Below, piece by piece: positions 1 through 9,354 of a DNA stretch of 64,000 bases. Source of the DNA: Alphaproteobacteria bacterium (GTDB lineage Bacteria; Pseudomonadota; Alphaproteobacteria; Micavibrionales; Micavibrionaceae). The stretch is from the NCBI GenBank assembly GCA_002690045.1, contig NZDE01000013.1:186001-250000 (forward strand). Direction: 5' to 3'. A program made the translations under genes and the position numbers. The notes under the pieces were generated by a model, which was given only the letters and a program-made list of their open reading frames with translations, was not told where the DNA came from and ran no database searches. How positions within the stretch are numbered: position 1 is the stretch's first letter; each line of letters starts with the position of its first letter.

Positions 1-1
1 G

Positions 2-133
2 ATGATGCAGCCGGCCATGGGGGCGCCAGGGGCAGGCGTGATTGATGGTTTACGCCAGAACCTGAATATTCAGGATCCAAAACCAGAAGTGCAGGCGCCA
101 CAAATACGCCAAGCGTTTGATATAAATTTATAA
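2..133 (+). CDS. C-terminal end of an unidentified protein (truncated by window edge)
   Basis: An open frame runs from the window edge to TAA at 131-133 and gives about 43 residues rich in Pro, Gly, Gln and Met. It ends QAFDINL. The tail looks like a disordered C-terminus and carries no recognisable domain, so the product cannot be named. It ends 26 bases before the next gene on the same strand, which has its own good ribosome site, so the two may be co-transcribed. Confidence 0.45.
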   Translation: MMQPAMGAPGAGVIDGLRQNLNIQDPKPEVQAPQIRQAFDINL

Positions 134-159
134 TTTGATAGGTATTTAAGGGGCATAAT

Positions 160-456
160 ATGGACGCAGCTTTAATGAATGTAGAATTAGGACGTCTTCC
201 CGATGGGGGCATCGTGTTGTGCGCGAACCCTGAGTTTCCAGAGCAGGTTAAGCGGGTGGAATACTACCGAGACCAAAAGCTATTTATGCTAATTTACGAA
301 GACATCGACCATGAAGGTGAATTGATGCATTACGAAATGCAGGACGATGTCGATGAAGTCGTGCGTCATGCGCCGGGTCTAACATTAGTCGCTTGTAATC
401 CGCGTTCAATGGCACCATATGGCTATAAAGTGCCGCTTGTTCAGGTCGGTGTGTAA
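160..456 (+). CDS. small conserved-looking hypothetical protein (98 aa)
   Basis: The ATG at 160 follows the purine-rich AAGGGG about 7 bases upstream, and a strong rho-independent terminator comes 27 bases after the stop. The product is soluble, acidic and without signal peptide or membrane segment. It alternates hydrophobic and charged residues (KLFMLIYEDID, LVACNPRSMAPYGYKVPLV), which suggests a small alpha/beta fold. I do not recognise the family. Start, ribosome site and terminator all support a real gene. Confidence 0.7.
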   Translation: MDAALMNVELGRLPDGGIVLCANPEFPEQVKRVEYYRDQKLFMLIYEDIDHEGELMHYEMQDDVDEVVRHAPGLTLVACNPRSMAPYGYKVPLVQVGV

Positions 457-482
457 ACGCATAACTGTTCTGTAAACAAACC

Positions 483-510
483 AAAACGCCCGCTGAAAAG
501 GGCGTTTTTT
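483..510 (+). terminator. rho-independent terminator
   Basis: The stem AACGCCC / GGGCGTT has a short GCTGAAAA loop and is followed by a run of six T. It lies just after the stop at 456 and closes the transcript of the 98-aa gene before tRNA-Gly. Confidence 0.85.
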
Positions 511-550
511 CGTTTTTCCAAAAAAAAATAAAAAAATTTGAATTTTTCGC

Positions 551-578
551 TTGCATTAGCTGCGTAAAAATATATATT
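551..578 (+). promoter_or_regulatory. putative sigma-70 promoter of tRNA-Gly
   Basis: TTGCAT (551-556) and TATATT (573-578) are 16 bases apart, about 42 bases upstream of the mature tRNA. The position just after the preceding terminator fits a dedicated tRNA promoter. Called by eye only. Confidence 0.45.
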
Positions 579-619
579 TCGCTCTACCCACGGCGCGGAA
601 CTTAGCGCCAAACACTTAA

Positions 620-694
620 GCGAGTGTAGCTCAGGGGTAGAGCACAACCTTGCCAAGGTTGGGGTCGAGGGTTCGAATCCCTTCACTCGCTCCA
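620..694 (+). tRNA. tRNA-Gly (anticodon GCC)
   Basis: A full cloverleaf can be drawn. The acceptor stem GCGAGTG/CACTCGC is complete, the D arm is GCTC-AGGGGTA-GAGC, and the anticodon stem CAACC/GGTTG encloses loop TTGCCAA (anticodon GCC). The T arm has GAGGG-TTCGAAT-CCCTT, and the terminal CCA is encoded. It has its own promoter candidate upstream and a terminator directly downstream, so it appears monocistronic. Confidence 0.97.
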
Positions 695-714
695 TTTTCC
701 CTTCTTGTAAGTTT

Positions 715-737
715 AGCGCCATTTTGGCGCTTTTTTT
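715..737 (+). terminator. rho-independent terminator of tRNA-Gly
   Basis: AGCGCC-ATTTT-GGCGCT hairpin followed by a run of T, 20 bases after the tRNA 3' end. Confidence 0.85.
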
Positions 738-835
738 GTGCCTTAAATACCTCTTTTTCGCATACGCAGCACACTATTAACTTGCCATTTTTATAATTAA
801 TGTGCTTATTTACTTTCTATAATAATAAGGGAGTA

Positions 836-1384
836 ATGAGTATGGGAATGACACGTTTACAGCGTGCAGGGGCGATTAGCGTGATCGGGCTTTCTGCGGT
901 GTTTATGAGTGCATGTTCATCAATCAGCCAAACTAATGCGGATTTGTTTTCAGGTATACAAGAAATTCAAACGCGCGTCGGTGGTTTACAGCATGGGATG
1001 AGCCTTTCTGAAGTATCTGCATCACTTAATGTTAATTTAGATGATTTTTATAAGTTAGATCGTGCAGCATTGCTGCGCGCGCAATACGGCGCAGAGCCGC
1101 GAATTAATGTTGATAGTGACCGTTTGCAGGATATTGGTGCGGAGCTTAGCCGTACGGAAGGATATGAGCTATCTTATAAAGATATTACCAAATCATGGTA
1201 TTTTTCAAATTTCGGGACGAAAATTAAGAATACCGTAGAAGGTGAAGAAATGAAGGTCGTTTTCATTTTTAAAGATGGAAAACTGGCTGAAACCGTAACA
1301 TCCGGCGGTAAGGTGAATGATGTGGATCGTGATTCCGTCATTCCACGTCCAGAAGAAATGATTAAATTAGGCCGCAGCCTATAA
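836..1384 (+). CDS. putative outer-membrane or periplasmic lipoprotein (182 aa)
   Basis: The ATG at 836 is preferred because AAGGGAG ends three bases before it, and a second in-frame ATG follows at 842. The N-terminus is a lipoprotein signal peptide: basic MTRLQR, a hydrophobic stretch, then lipobox MSAC, with Cys as the likely lipidated residue. The mature part has the stretch HGMSLSEVSASL, which is reminiscent of the small SmpA/BamE-like fold, but the match is too weak to name. A further frame reaches upstream to 800 but would spoil the signal peptide. It is monocistronic and converges on the next gene at a shared hairpin. Confidence 0.75.
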   Translation: MSMGMTRLQRAGAISVIGLSAVFMSACSSISQTNADLFSGIQEIQTRVGGLQHGMSLSEVSASLNVNLDDFYKLDRAALLRAQYGAEPRINVDSDRLQDIGAELSRTEGYELSYKDITKSWYFSNFGTKIKNTVEGEEMKVVFIFKDGKLAETVTSGGKVNDVDRDSVIPRPEEMIKLGRSL

Positions 1385-1464
1385 AGAATAACTAATAATA
1401 AACCAAATAATGTGGGGAAGGGCGGTTAGGTTTTTTTGTAAATCTGCCGCTCTGATATAAAAGT

Positions 1465-1495
1465 AAAGCGCCGCCTTATCACTAAGGGGCGCTTT
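1465..1495. terminator. bidirectional terminator hairpin between convergent genes
   Basis: A near-perfect 14-base stem (AAAGCGCC-G-CCTTA / TAAGG-GGCGCTTT) has loop TCAC. The outer A and T runs let it work on both strands, and it sits between the convergent genes ending at 1384 and 1519. Confidence 0.8.
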
Positions 1496-1518
1496 ATATT
1501 ATATCTATGTTAGATTAT

Positions 1519-2862
1519 TTATCGCGCAGGGAACGCTTTAAACTTGGTCGCTTCGACGATGTCTACATCACGTGCAAGGTTTTGGGTACGCTCTGCAGCC
1601 ATTGCTTTGCTGACTGAATCGATTGATGTAGGGTTGCGTCCATAAAGGCCGATATATTCATTACACATTGTGCCAATTGGTTTAGATGCTGTTGGCGCGC
1701 TGCCCCATTGTGTCAGTGATGATGGAACAGAGAGTGTTTTGAATGTGTAGCTTAAGGATACGGCTTCTTCGCCTTCAACCGTTGGAATAACATCAGGTGT
1801 AAAGTTAACGAGGTTAACACTGTCAATATTAATGGCTTTACGCAATGTGCCTGTAACGGCGCCGTCAAATGTGCCAGCGGCTTCGGTGAAAATGGCCAAA
1901 TCTACATCTTTGCTTTCAAGTTTCTGGAGCATATCAACATTGTCTTTGGTTGGCACAAGTTTGATTTGGTCGGCATATTTATTGAATAATGTGGTGTAAA
2001 CGGTCATACGCGCATAGTCTGAGCCTGTACCGTTCCACTGCCATGAAATGCGCAAATCTTTACCGTCTTCAAGGTCATTCATAATGTCTGCATAATCGGT
2101 GTAAACAGGGGATGCTGACCATGCGCATTCTTGAATATCAATCTTTTTGACAAGTAAGGCGTAGTCACCCATTTTTGTATCTGGTGATGATTTACTTGGG
2201 CTGCTGTTCTTATATTGGTCAACGACAACTGGTTCAACTAATGACAAATGCATTTCATTGCCGTCTTCAGCCAAAGTGAAATAGTTATATTTTGCGCCGC
2301 CTGGGTTGTTGTAACCGTAACCGGATGCGCCTTGGTCCGCGAGGCCTTTGGATAAGGCATTTCCAATAAATACATATGGGCCTTGGCCAATTTCGGGGCT
2401 GTATGTTCCTGAATTGATGGTTGTTTCAGGTGACGCGGCAAGGATTTCACCTAGTTCCGTATGTTTCATTTTATCAGTGAAGTAATTAGCGGTCACGGAT
2501 GTTGCAATACTGGCAACTGCGGTCATAAACACACCAGTAAACAAGAAATTTGTTAGGTTATAGTTTGGTACACGTTCTTTCAGCCAGTAGACGGGCGAGG
2601 ATGCATGGCCCCATTTTTGGAATGCTTTTCGCTTTTCGGCAATGAAATCAGCTTTAGCGGAGCGGGTTTCTTCATGAACCGCTTTTTTAATCGCTTTAAT
2701 TTCGTTTTCAGTAAGGTTGCCGCGTTCTGCTAGCACTTCTTCTATCTCTTCTTTTGTCGCGCCGCGCAGACCGTTGATGAGGTCATCAAATTGTGCCTTT
2801 GGCAGTGCGATGAATACGCCTGAATTATCTTCATTATTTTGATCTGTATTATGATCTGTCAT
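1519..2862 (-). CDS. membrane-anchored protein of unknown function, possible periplasmic binding fold
   Basis: The ATG at 2862 has GGGG nine bases upstream; an in-frame GTG at 2871 is less likely. The first ~100 residues are hydrophilic and helical with many Glu/Lys, followed by one membrane segment (about residues 105-130, NFLFTGVFMTAVASIATSV). The large remaining domain should be periplasmic. That domain contains DVDLAIF and NEYIGLYGRNPTS, and its spacing of strands and helices recalls substrate-binding proteins of the TAXI/TRAP type. This is an impression from pattern only. No transporter permease is adjacent, so a sensory or anchoring role is as likely as uptake. Confidence 0.6.
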   Translation of the reverse strand: MTDHNTDQNNEDNSGVFIALPKAQFDDLINGLRGATKEEIEEVLAERGNLTENEIKAIKKAVHEETRSAKADFIAEKRKAFQKWGHASSPVYWLKERVPNYNLTNFLFTGVFMTAVASIATSVTANYFTDKMKHTELGEILAASPETTINSGTYSPEIGQGPYVFIGNALSKGLADQGASGYGYNNPGGAKYNYFTLAEDGNEMHLSLVEPVVVDQYKNSSPSKSSPDTKMGDYALLVKKIDIQECAWSASPVYTDYADIMNDLEDGKDLRISWQWNGTGSDYARMTVYTTLFNKYADQIKLVPTKDNVDMLQKLESKDVDLAIFTEAAGTFDGAVTGTLRKAINIDSVNLVNFTPDVIPTVEGEEAVSLSYTFKTLSVPSSLTQWGSAPTASKPIGTMCNEYIGLYGRNPTSIDSVSKAMAAERTQNLARDVDIVEATKFKAFPAR

Positions 2863-2936
2863 TTTATACACCCCGTAAAATGTCTATTACCGTTGCGGGG
2901 CACTCTACATTATATTCTTATGTAAAGTCAAGTTTC

Positions 2937-3233
2937 TTATTGATAATATTTCAGTGCGCCGATTACCAAATTGGTGACGATGAAGCAGTTTGTGAACAAG
3001 GTGGTAATAATGATGGGTGTTTTCCAATGGCTAGAAAGCTGTAAACAGCCTCTAAACAAAAGAAAGTTCGCTGCCGTAGTGATCGCCAATGCTGCGATAT
3101 GATCTTCTAAGCCATATTGTGTGGGCACCCATGCAAGTGCATAGACAGAAATGGCTACAACGCTGAGTAAGCAGCCTGCAAAGAAATACAGGCGGCGATA
3201 TTTGCGCGTGGCGTGGTTGAGGATGAGTTGCAT
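2937..3233 (-). CDS. small integral membrane protein (98 aa)
   Basis: The product has a basic N-terminus (RKYRRLYF) and three hydrophobic segments: FFAGCLLSVVAISVYALAW, IAALAITTAANFLLF and IIITTLFTNCFIVTNLVIG. No catalytic motif is visible and I do not recognise the family. It lies 25 bases downstream of uvrA on the same strand and could be co-transcribed with it, but nothing links the functions. Confidence 0.6.
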   Translation of the reverse strand: MQLILNHATRKYRRLYFFAGCLLSVVAISVYALAWVPTQYGLEDHIAALAITTAANFLLFRGCLQLSSHWKTPIIITTLFTNCFIVTNLVIGALKYYQ

Positions 3234-3258
3234 GTTATAAGATCCTTCTAAAGTGAAC

Positions 3259-6090
3259 TTATAGCATATCCTTCAGGAACTGACCAGTATAGCTCGCCTT
3301 GACCTTTATGACATCTTCAGGTGTGCCTTCGGCAACGATTGTGCCGCCGCCATTGCCGCCCTCAGGCCCTATGTCGATGATATGGTCGGCGGTTTTGATG
3401 ACATCAAGGTTGTGTTCGATGACGATGACCGTGTTGCCTTGGTCAACCAAGCGATGCAGGACTTCGAGGAGTTTTTTGACGTCTTCAAAATGCAGGCCTG
3501 TGGTTGGTTCATCAAGAATATAGAGGGTCTTACCTGTGGCGCGTTTAGATAGCTCTTTAGATAGCTTTACACGCTGCGCTTCACCGCCCGATAGGGTCGT
3601 GGCAGGTTGCCCGAGTTTAATGTATCCAAGGCCAACGCTTTTTAAGGTCTCTAACTTGCCCGCGATAGTTGGGACGGCAGAGAAGAAATCAGCCGCTTCT
3701 TCGATGGAGAGTTCAAGCACATCTGAAATGGATTTGCCTTTATAGCGGACTTCCAAAGTTTCGCGGTTGTAACGTTTACCCTGACAATGTTCGCAGGTCA
3801 CGTAAACATCAGGCAAGAAATGCATTTCGATTTTGATGACGCCGTCCCCCTGACAGTTTTCGCAGCGGCCGCCTTTAACGTTGAATGAAAAACGCCCTGG
3901 GCCATAGCCGCGCGCTTTGGCTTCGGGCAGGCCTGCAAACCAATCACGGATTGGGCCAAAAGCGCCTGTGTAAGTCGCAGGGTTGGAACGCGGCGTGCGG
4001 CCAATCGGGCTTTGGTCTATGTCGATGATTTTATCAAGATGTTCTAATCCCTTAACTTCATCGTGCGGGGCAGGGATATCTTTGGCTTTGTTGAGCTTGC
4101 GTGCCGCAGCCTTATAAAGTGTTTCTAAAGTCAGGGTTGATTTGCCTGAACCTGATACGCCTGTGACACAGGTGAATACGCCGAGTGGGTATGATGCGGT
4201 CACGTTTTTAAGGTTATTGCCGCGCGCGCCGATAACATCAATATGTAGGTCTTTCTTACCCTGCTTTTTGGGGGAACGGCGTGTGGCTGGGACATCAATT
4301 TTTCGTGTACCATTTAGGTACTGGCCTGTGATGCTATCTTTGTTCTTAAGGATGTCATCAGGTGTGCCTTCGGCGACTACTGTGCCGCCATGTATGCCTG
4401 CGCCGGGGCCCATATCAATGACATGGTCGGCGCTGCGGATGGCGTCTTCATCATGTTCAACAACAATGACGGTGTTGCCAAGGTCGCGCAGACGCGTCAA
4501 GGTTTCAAGTAGGCGGTTATTGTCACGCTGATGCAGGCCAATAGATGGTTCATCCAATACATATAGTACACCCGTTAGGCCGGAGCCGATTTGGGAAGCT
4601 AGGCGAATGCGCTGGCTTTCCCCGCCTGATAATGTACCTGATGTGCGGCTAAGCGTTAGGTAATCTAGCCCGACATTACGCAGGAATGTTAGGCGCTCAA
4701 CAATCTCTTTTAATATGCGGTGCGCGATTTCATTTTGCTGTTTGGTCAGTTCCTTCGGCAGGACATCAAACCATTCATGCGCGTTTTCGATGGAAAGCTC
4801 AGTAATTTCACCAATATGTTTGCCACATATTTTAATTGCGCGGGTTTCTTCTTTTAGACGGTGGCCGTCACAAGCTTTACATGGTGATGCGCTTTGATAT
4901 TCAGAAAGTTCATCACGGACGCTTTGGCTTTCCGTTTCAATCATGCGGCGGCGGAGGGATGTGATGACGCCTTCAAATGGCTTGGTTGAGCTGAACTCAC
5001 GGCTTTTGTCTTTGTAAACGAAAGTCAGCGGGAAGTCTGTGCCGTGCAGGATGGCTTCTTTTGCGTCATCCGATAAATCACGCCATGGTGTATCCATGTC
5101 AAAGTCATAGGCTTTAACTACGGTTTCAAGCGCCTGCATATAATATGGTGCGAAGCTTTTTGACCATGGCACAACCGCGCCTTGACCAAGGCTTTTGGAA
5201 TGGTCAGGCACAACAAGGTTCGGGTCAAAGCGTGTATGCATGCCAAGCCCGTCACATTGCGGACATGCGCCGTGTGGATTGTTGAATGAAAACATGCGCG
5301 GTTCAATTTCTGCGATTGTGAAGCCAGAAATTGGACAGGCGAATTTTTCGCTGAACAGTGTTTCTTCATCTGTCTTGGCATTCATCGCGACAAGTAAGCC
5401 GTCACTAATGCGTAGGCCCGTTTCGACAGAGTCCGCAAGGCGGTTGCCCATATCTTCCTTAACTATTAGGCGGTCGATAACAATATCAATATCGTGCTTT
5501 ACTTTTTTGTTTAGGGTTGGCAAATCATCCATTTCATAGAATTCACCATCAATGCGCACGCGCTGAAAACCTTGGCGGGCGAAGTCTTGCAATTCTTTAC
5601 GGTATTCTCCTTTACGGCCGCGGACGATTGGGGCGAGGATGTACAGCTTTGTCCCTTCATCCATTGCCATGATACGGTCAACCATTTGTGATGCGCTTTG
5701 GCTTTCAATCGGTTTGCCGGTGGCAGGAGAGTAGGGAATACCGACGCGCGCCCAAAGTAGACGCATATAGTCGTAGATTTCAGTAACTGTGCCGACGGTC
5801 GAGCGCGGATTTTTTGATGTGGTTTTTTGTTCAATCGAAATGGCAGGGGATAGGCCTTCGATTTGGTCAACATCGGGTTTTTGCATCAATTCCAAAAACT
5901 GACGCGCATAGGCGGATAAGCTTTCCACATAGCGGCGCTGTCCTTCGGCGTAGATCGTGTCAAAGGCGAGGGATGATTTACCTGAACCCGACAAGCCGGT
6001 AATAACAATCAGCTTATCCCGCGGCATCGTGACGGAGATGTCTTTTAAGTTATGTTCGCGTGCGCCTTGAATAGCAATTTCAGTCAACAT
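3259..6090 (-). CDS. uvrA: excinuclease ABC subunit A
   Basis: UvrA is the damage-recognition ATPase of nucleotide excision repair, loading UvrB at lesions in the cytoplasm. The 943-residue length is normal. Both ABC modules are present: Walker [13 protein letters not shown] near residue 33 and [12 protein letters not shown] in the second half. ABC signatures are [12 protein letters not shown] and [12 protein letters not shown], and the Walker B stretches are YVLDEPS and [11 protein letters not shown]. The C-terminal zinc module is complete (CENC and CEHC). The first zinc module has CPIS-GF...CPQC, with the second Cys of the first pair replaced, a form I associate with alphaproteobacterial UvrA. 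In many alphaproteobacteria uvrA adjoins ssb; here about 29 kb separates them. Confidence 0.98.
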   Translation of the reverse strand: MLTEIAIQGAREHNLKDISVTMPRDKLIVITGLSGSGKSSLAFDTIYAEGQRRYVESLSAYARQFLELMQKPDVDQIEGLSPAISIEQKTTSKNPRSTVGTVTEIYDYMRLLWARVGIPYSPATGKPIESQSASQMVDRIMAMDEGTKLYILAPIVRGRKGEYRKELQDFARQGFQRVRIDGEFYEMDDLPTLNKKVKHDIDIVIDRLIVKEDMGNRLADSVETGLRISDGLLVAMNAKTDEETLFSEKFACPISGFTIAEIEPRMFSFNNPHGACPQCDGLGMHTRFDPNLVVPDHSKSLGQGAVVPWSKSFAPYYMQALETVVKAYDFDMDTPWRDLSDDAKEAILHGTDFPLTFVYKDKSREFSSTKPFEGVITSLRRRMIETESQSVRDELSEYQSASPCKACDGHRLKEETRAIKICGKHIGEITELSIENAHEWFDVLPKELTKQQNEIAHRILKEIVERLTFLRNVGLDYLTLSRTSGTLSGGESQRIRLASQIGSGLTGVLYVLDEPSIGLHQRDNNRLLETLTRLRDLGNTVIVVEHDEDAIRSADHVIDMGPGAGIHGGTVVAEGTPDDILKNKDSITGQYLNGTRKIDVPATRRSPKKQGKKDLHIDVIGARGNNLKNVTASYPLGVFTCVTGVSGSGKSTLTLETLYKAAARKLNKAKDIPAPHDEVKGLEHLDKIIDIDQSPIGRTPRSNPATYTGAFGPIRDWFAGLPEAKARGYGPGRFSFNVKGGRCENCQGDGVIKIEMHFLPDVYVTCEHCQGKRYNRETLEVRYKGKSISDVLELSIEEAADFFSAVPTIAGKLETLKSVGLGYIKLGQPATTLSGGEAQRVKLSKELSKRATGKTLYILDEPTTGLHFEDVKKLLEVLHRLVDQGNTVIVIEHNLDVIKTADHIIDIGPEGGNGGGTIVAEGTPEDVIKVKASYTGQFLKDML

Positions 6091-6202
6091 GGTCGGGGCC
6101 GATCACTCAGTTATTTGTTCTCTATATGTTCTTTTATATGATTCGTGTATGAAATGCAAAATAGATATTTATGCCCCTGAGTCAAATATTATGCGCAGGG
6201 TA

Positions 6203-6574
6203 TTATATTATACAGCTTAGCTTGCGGATAAGCGCGGCATCTTCTTTTTTAAACAAAAGCTGTGCGCTGCCGTGGCGGATGCTGTGTTGATTAACTTGGT
6301 ATTGCGCAAGAAAATAGCCAGACTCTTTCAGGGCGTTTTGATGTTTTGGGTTGGAGAACCATGCATTATAGCTTTCCAGTGAGCTAAAACCAAAGCTGTA
6401 GCCTGGGTAAGTCACGGCACGTCCGAATATACCAAGTAATTTATTATCCTGCATAGGGAGGGGCGCTTGCGCGGTGGGGATTTCTTCCAATAGTTTAGCA
6501 ACGGGGCTGCCGCCTTTATAAGGGCCATCACCATCACTGTTTTCTACGCGCCATATATCAATAAGTTTTTGCAT
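6203..6574 (-). CDS. hypothetical protein (123 aa)
   Basis: The product is soluble with no signal peptide. Its opening WRVENSDGDGPYKGG is a pattern I have seen at the start of small phage-type and accessory proteins of unknown role. The middle has FGFSSLESYNAWFSN and the end LLFKKEDAALIRKL. Both flanks are AT-rich intergenic DNA. The gene stands alone between uvrA and the divergent gene at 6706. Function unknown. Confidence 0.6.
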   Translation of the reverse strand: MQKLIDIWRVENSDGDGPYKGGSPVAKLLEEIPTAQAPLPMQDNKLLGIFGRAVTYPGYSFGFSSLESYNAWFSNPKHQNALKESGYFLAQYQVNQHSIRHGSAQLLFKKEDAALIRKLSCII

Positions 6575-6669
6575 GGCTCTGAATATACATATTTATGAAA
6601 AATTGTGCAAGACATATATTATTGTGGCTTAGTATCTGATCGCTGGTCTGTATAAAATATTCTAATGAA

Positions 6670-6697
6670 TTGATTTGTAGGGCACGCGCGCTATACT
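6670..6697 (+). promoter_or_regulatory. putative promoter giving a leaderless mRNA
   Basis: TTGATT (6670-6675) and TATACT (6692-6697) are 16 bases apart. Transcription would start at about 6704-6706, on or next to the ATG at 6706, and no Shine-Dalgarno sequence is present before that ATG. Confidence 0.45.
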
Positions 6698-6705
6698 CCT
6701 TCTTT

Positions 6706-7233
6706 ATGAATGTTGATTTGTTTTTCAGAAATGGTGGCGGGTTGTGCTTCTTGTTTGATGTTGCGCCTGAATACCCTGTTTTGGCGCTCGTCTATGATGA
6801 TCGTGCACAGCAGTTTTATCTGGAATTTGGTCAACAAGAGCCGAGCTTTTTGCTCAACATCGCCGTGCATGCAGATGCGGCGGAACATATGCATGAATTT
6901 TCGCGCGCTCATGTCGGGTTGATTGATAAAGGCACAATCAAAGAAGCGCTGAATATACCAGTATTGCATATGGCGGCCGAAATGGCCGCGATGAATGAAG
7001 CTAATACAGGTGGCGGGCGTGATGTAACGGGTCTGCATGATATATTGAATAATTGCCATTTTGCGCAGGCTGTGCACCGTGAAGATGTTGGCAATGAAGA
7101 GCAAGCCAATTCTATTTTGGGTGAAGTGCCGCCGCATTTGGTCGCGTTCTCACCTGCAATGGCGCAAGCTTTAAAAGCAGAGCGTGTACAGCGTCCAGAC
7201 TTTGAGCCATCAGCGCCGCATTTGCACATGTAA
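6706..7233 (+). CDS. hypothetical protein, probably leaderless start (175 aa)
   Basis: The frame is open from 6670, but the first ATG with a sensible context is 6706. Its upstream region is a promoter rather than a ribosome site, suggesting leaderless translation. The N-terminal half (MNVDLFFRNGGG, FLFDVAPEYPVLALVYDD) looks like a beta-rich globular domain, and the C-terminal tail is Pro/His-rich (FEPSAPHLHM). No membrane segment is seen. It ends 17 bases before the MscS-type channel gene on the same strand, so the two are probably one transcript. The role is unknown. Confidence 0.65.
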   Translation: MNVDLFFRNGGGLCFLFDVAPEYPVLALVYDDRAQQFYLEFGQQEPSFLLNIAVHADAAEHMHEFSRAHVGLIDKGTIKEALNIPVLHMAAEMAAMNEANTGGGRDVTGLHDILNNCHFAQAVHREDVGNEEQANSILGEVPPHLVAFSPAMAQALKAERVQRPDFEPSAPHLHM

Positions 7234-7250
7234 TTATATTTGGGGGAATT

Positions 7251-8555
7251 ATGGATTTTTTAGGAAAAAATATAGCGCGTTTTAAAGATGTTACGGATAC
7301 CGTATATAATGGCGCATTTTTACCAGATACGTGGATACAATTTGCGATTATTGCTGTGGCCTTGATGGCAGGTTATGGCGTTCGTAAATGGTTGAGCCCT
7401 AAAATCATTAAATCATTAGACCATATTGATTGGCCGTATCGTGTTGAACGCGCGTTGGAGCGTATCGTGGCCTTGGTCATGCAGGCGGTTGCGGCCGTAA
7501 TACTTATTTTCGCTTCACAAGTGTCAATGATGACCCCGCCGCCATTTTCATCGTCTTTATTGATATTAGCATCGAATTTGTTAATCGCATGGGTGATTAT
7601 CCGTGCTTTGGTGCAAATCATAAATAATCCGGCGATGCGCCATACTATCTCATTAATCGGGTGGGTTATTGCCGCGCTCGCTATTTTGGGCGTGCTTGAT
7701 GAAACATCCGCTGCGCTTGATGATTTTGGCCTGAATGTTGGGGCGTTTCGTATATCCGCGCTGACGATAATTAAGGGCGTTCTGTCGCTGTTCATATTGG
7801 TGTATTTGGCATCGTTTATTGCGTCTGTATTGGAACGCAAAGTGCAAAAGGCTAAGTCCATTTCGCCTTCATCTAAAGTGTTGATTGGTAAGGTGCTGCG
7901 CATTGTTTTAATAACCTTCGCGATATTGATTGGTGTGACATCGGCGGGGGGTGATTTATCGCTTCTTGCTGTGCTTTCTGGTGCGATTGGTTTGGGTATT
8001 GGTTTTGGTTTGCAGAAGGTTGTATCCAACCTGTTTTCAGGTATGCTGCTGTTAATGGATAAGTCGATTAAACCGGGCGATATTATCGAAGTTGAAGGTA
8101 CTTTTGGTTGGGTTGATTATATGGGCGCGCGTTATACGTCGATTGTGACGCGTGATAATAAATCCTTCCTTATTCCGAATGAAGATTTTATCACGCAGAA
8201 GGTCGTAAACTGGTCACATGGTAATACCTTTGTGCGCGTTGAGGTTAAGTTCGGTGTTGATTATGCATCTGACCCGCATCAGATTAAAGCCTTGGCGGAA
8301 GCAGCGGCGAAAACGCCAAAACGTATTTGTGAAGACCCTGCGCCAGTATGTCATTTGGTGGGGTTTGGGGATAGCTCTCTCGACTTTACTTTGCGTTTTT
8401 GGATTCAGGATGCGGAAGAGGGCGTTACCAATGTGCGCGGCGCCGTGATGCTGGCGCTGTGGGATAGCTTCAAAGAGAATGGCATTAACATCCCATTCCC
8501 ACGTAGAGATGTGACGATACTGGGTGGAAGCGCACCAAGTAAAGCGGCTGAGTAA
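7251..8555 (+). CDS. MscS-family mechanosensitive ion channel
   Basis: Small-conductance mechanosensitive channels open under membrane tension and release solutes on hypo-osmotic shock. The protein (434 aa) is longer than E. coli MscS (286 aa). Four or five hydrophobic helices fill residues 20-215. The family core follows: the Gly/Ala pore helix in LSLLAVLSGAIGLGIGFGLQ, then the beta domain with IKPGDIIEVEGTFGWV and the hallmark FLIPNEDFITQKVVNWS. The C-terminal alpha/beta vestibule domain is present. GGGGG lies upstream of the ATG. It follows the unknown 175-aa gene. Confidence 0.93.
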   Translation: MDFLGKNIARFKDVTDTVYNGAFLPDTWIQFAIIAVALMAGYGVRKWLSPKIIKSLDHIDWPYRVERALERIVALVMQAVAAVILIFASQVSMMTPPPFSSSLLILASNLLIAWVIIRALVQIINNPAMRHTISLIGWVIAALAILGVLDETSAALDDFGLNVGAFRISALTIIKGVLSLFILVYLASFIASVLERKVQKAKSISPSSKVLIGKVLRIVLITFAILIGVTSAGGDLSLLAVLSGAIGLGIGFGLQKVVSNLFSGMLLLMDKSIKPGDIIEVEGTFGWVDYMGARYTSIVTRDNKSFLIPNEDFITQKVVNWSHGNTFVRVEVKFGVDYASDPHQIKALAEAAAKTPKRICEDPAPVCHLVGFGDSSLDFTLRFWIQDAEEGVTNVRGAVMLALWDSFKENGINIPFPRRDVTILGGSAPSKAAE

Positions 8556-8561
8556 GTATTT

Positions 8562-8768
8562 TTACTTAACAGGTAGTCTCATTTTTAATGCGTGTTCGTC
8601 AAGTTTGATAAGCGCTTGCGCTGCATGTGCTGCACTTTGGCCATAGGCGGCCTTGTCGTCATCGCCCCACCCATTAATGGCTTTGTCGGCATGTGCGTCA
8701 AAAATCTTCGTAAGTTTTTCTTTCAAATTTAATGCTTCTTCATGGGTCATTTTTAAGTCTTCTGACAT
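8562..8768 (-). CDS. small hypothetical protein (68 aa)
   Basis: The ATG at 8768 follows the purine stretch AGAGAGAAAG; the frame is open further upstream to 8834 but that region overlaps the preceding gene. The product is short, charged and helical (HEEALNLKEKLTKIFD, AQALIKLDEHALKM) without motif. It is the second gene of a two-gene operon with the 126-aa gene upstream and converges on the MscS gene with only 6 bases between. Confidence 0.6.
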   Translation of the reverse strand: MSEDLKMTHEEALNLKEKLTKIFDAHADKAINGWGDDDKAAYGQSAAHAAQALIKLDEHALKMRLPVK

Positions 8769-8787
8769 GGTGCTTTCTCTCTGTATC

Positions 8788-9168
8788 TTATTGAATAGGT
8801 TTAAATGTGCCGAAACGGTTCTTTTGCTCGGCATAATCGTTTAACGCGCATAGGGCGTCAAACAAGGCGTTTACAGCTGCGCCGCTGCTTATGTTGTCTT
8901 TACTTCTTGCGCGTTTTGAATGTAGGTCAAAACAAGCCTTTAAGCCGTCCGCGAGGGATTTTTGCTCTCTTGGCGATAAAAGGTCGCGATTAATGAGTGT
9001 TTTTGCAATATTTGCGGCATTTATGGCGGCGTTTGAGTCGTTTTTGCATGTATCGGCACGATCATCGGCAAGATAAACCATTGCTTCAAAGCTTTGTAAA
9101 AGCTGTTGGCGCATATCTTCGCGCAGTTCATTGCTTATGGCCATTTCGTATTTTTGTTTGTCGCTCAC
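8788..9168 (-). CDS. hypothetical all-helical protein (126 aa)
   Basis: A GTG start at 9168 is chosen because AGAGGA lies about eight bases before it; the open frame reaches 9210 but without a ribosome site. The sequence is predicted helical, with an ELREDMRQQLLQSF segment, many Ala/Asn, and three Cys (DTCKND, LKACFD, DALCAL). It resembles four-helix bundle proteins such as FlaF-like or HPt-like small proteins only in shape. It is the first gene of an operon with the 68-aa gene 19 bases downstream. Function unknown. Confidence 0.55.
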   Translation of the reverse strand: MSDKQKYEMAISNELREDMRQQLLQSFEAMVYLADDRADTCKNDSNAAINAANIAKTLINRDLLSPREQKSLADGLKACFDLHSKRARSKDNISSGAAVNALFDALCALNDYAEQKNRFGTFKPIQ

Positions 9169-9291
9169 ACTTTGTTTCCTCTTTATCTTATGGACGGTAT
9201 GAAGCCGCATTTTTTTGTATAAAAAGGGTGTAGCACAGCGCGCTAATTATGTCAAATATATTTGACTGTTTTTATATTAGGCATAAAAAAA

Positions 9292-9327
9292 ATGCAACGT
9301 TCAGAATTTTTGTTCTGAGCATTGCAT
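9292..9327 (-). terminator. rho-independent terminator on the minus strand
   Basis: Inverted repeat ATGCAA...TTCAGAA / TTCTGA...TTGCAT with three mismatches. On the minus strand it is followed by eight T (9284-9291). It lies 28 bases after the stop of the Cys-rich small ORF and supports that ORF being a transcribed unit. Confidence 0.7.
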
Positions 9328-9354
9328 ATATGATGGTTACAAAATGCTAATGAT

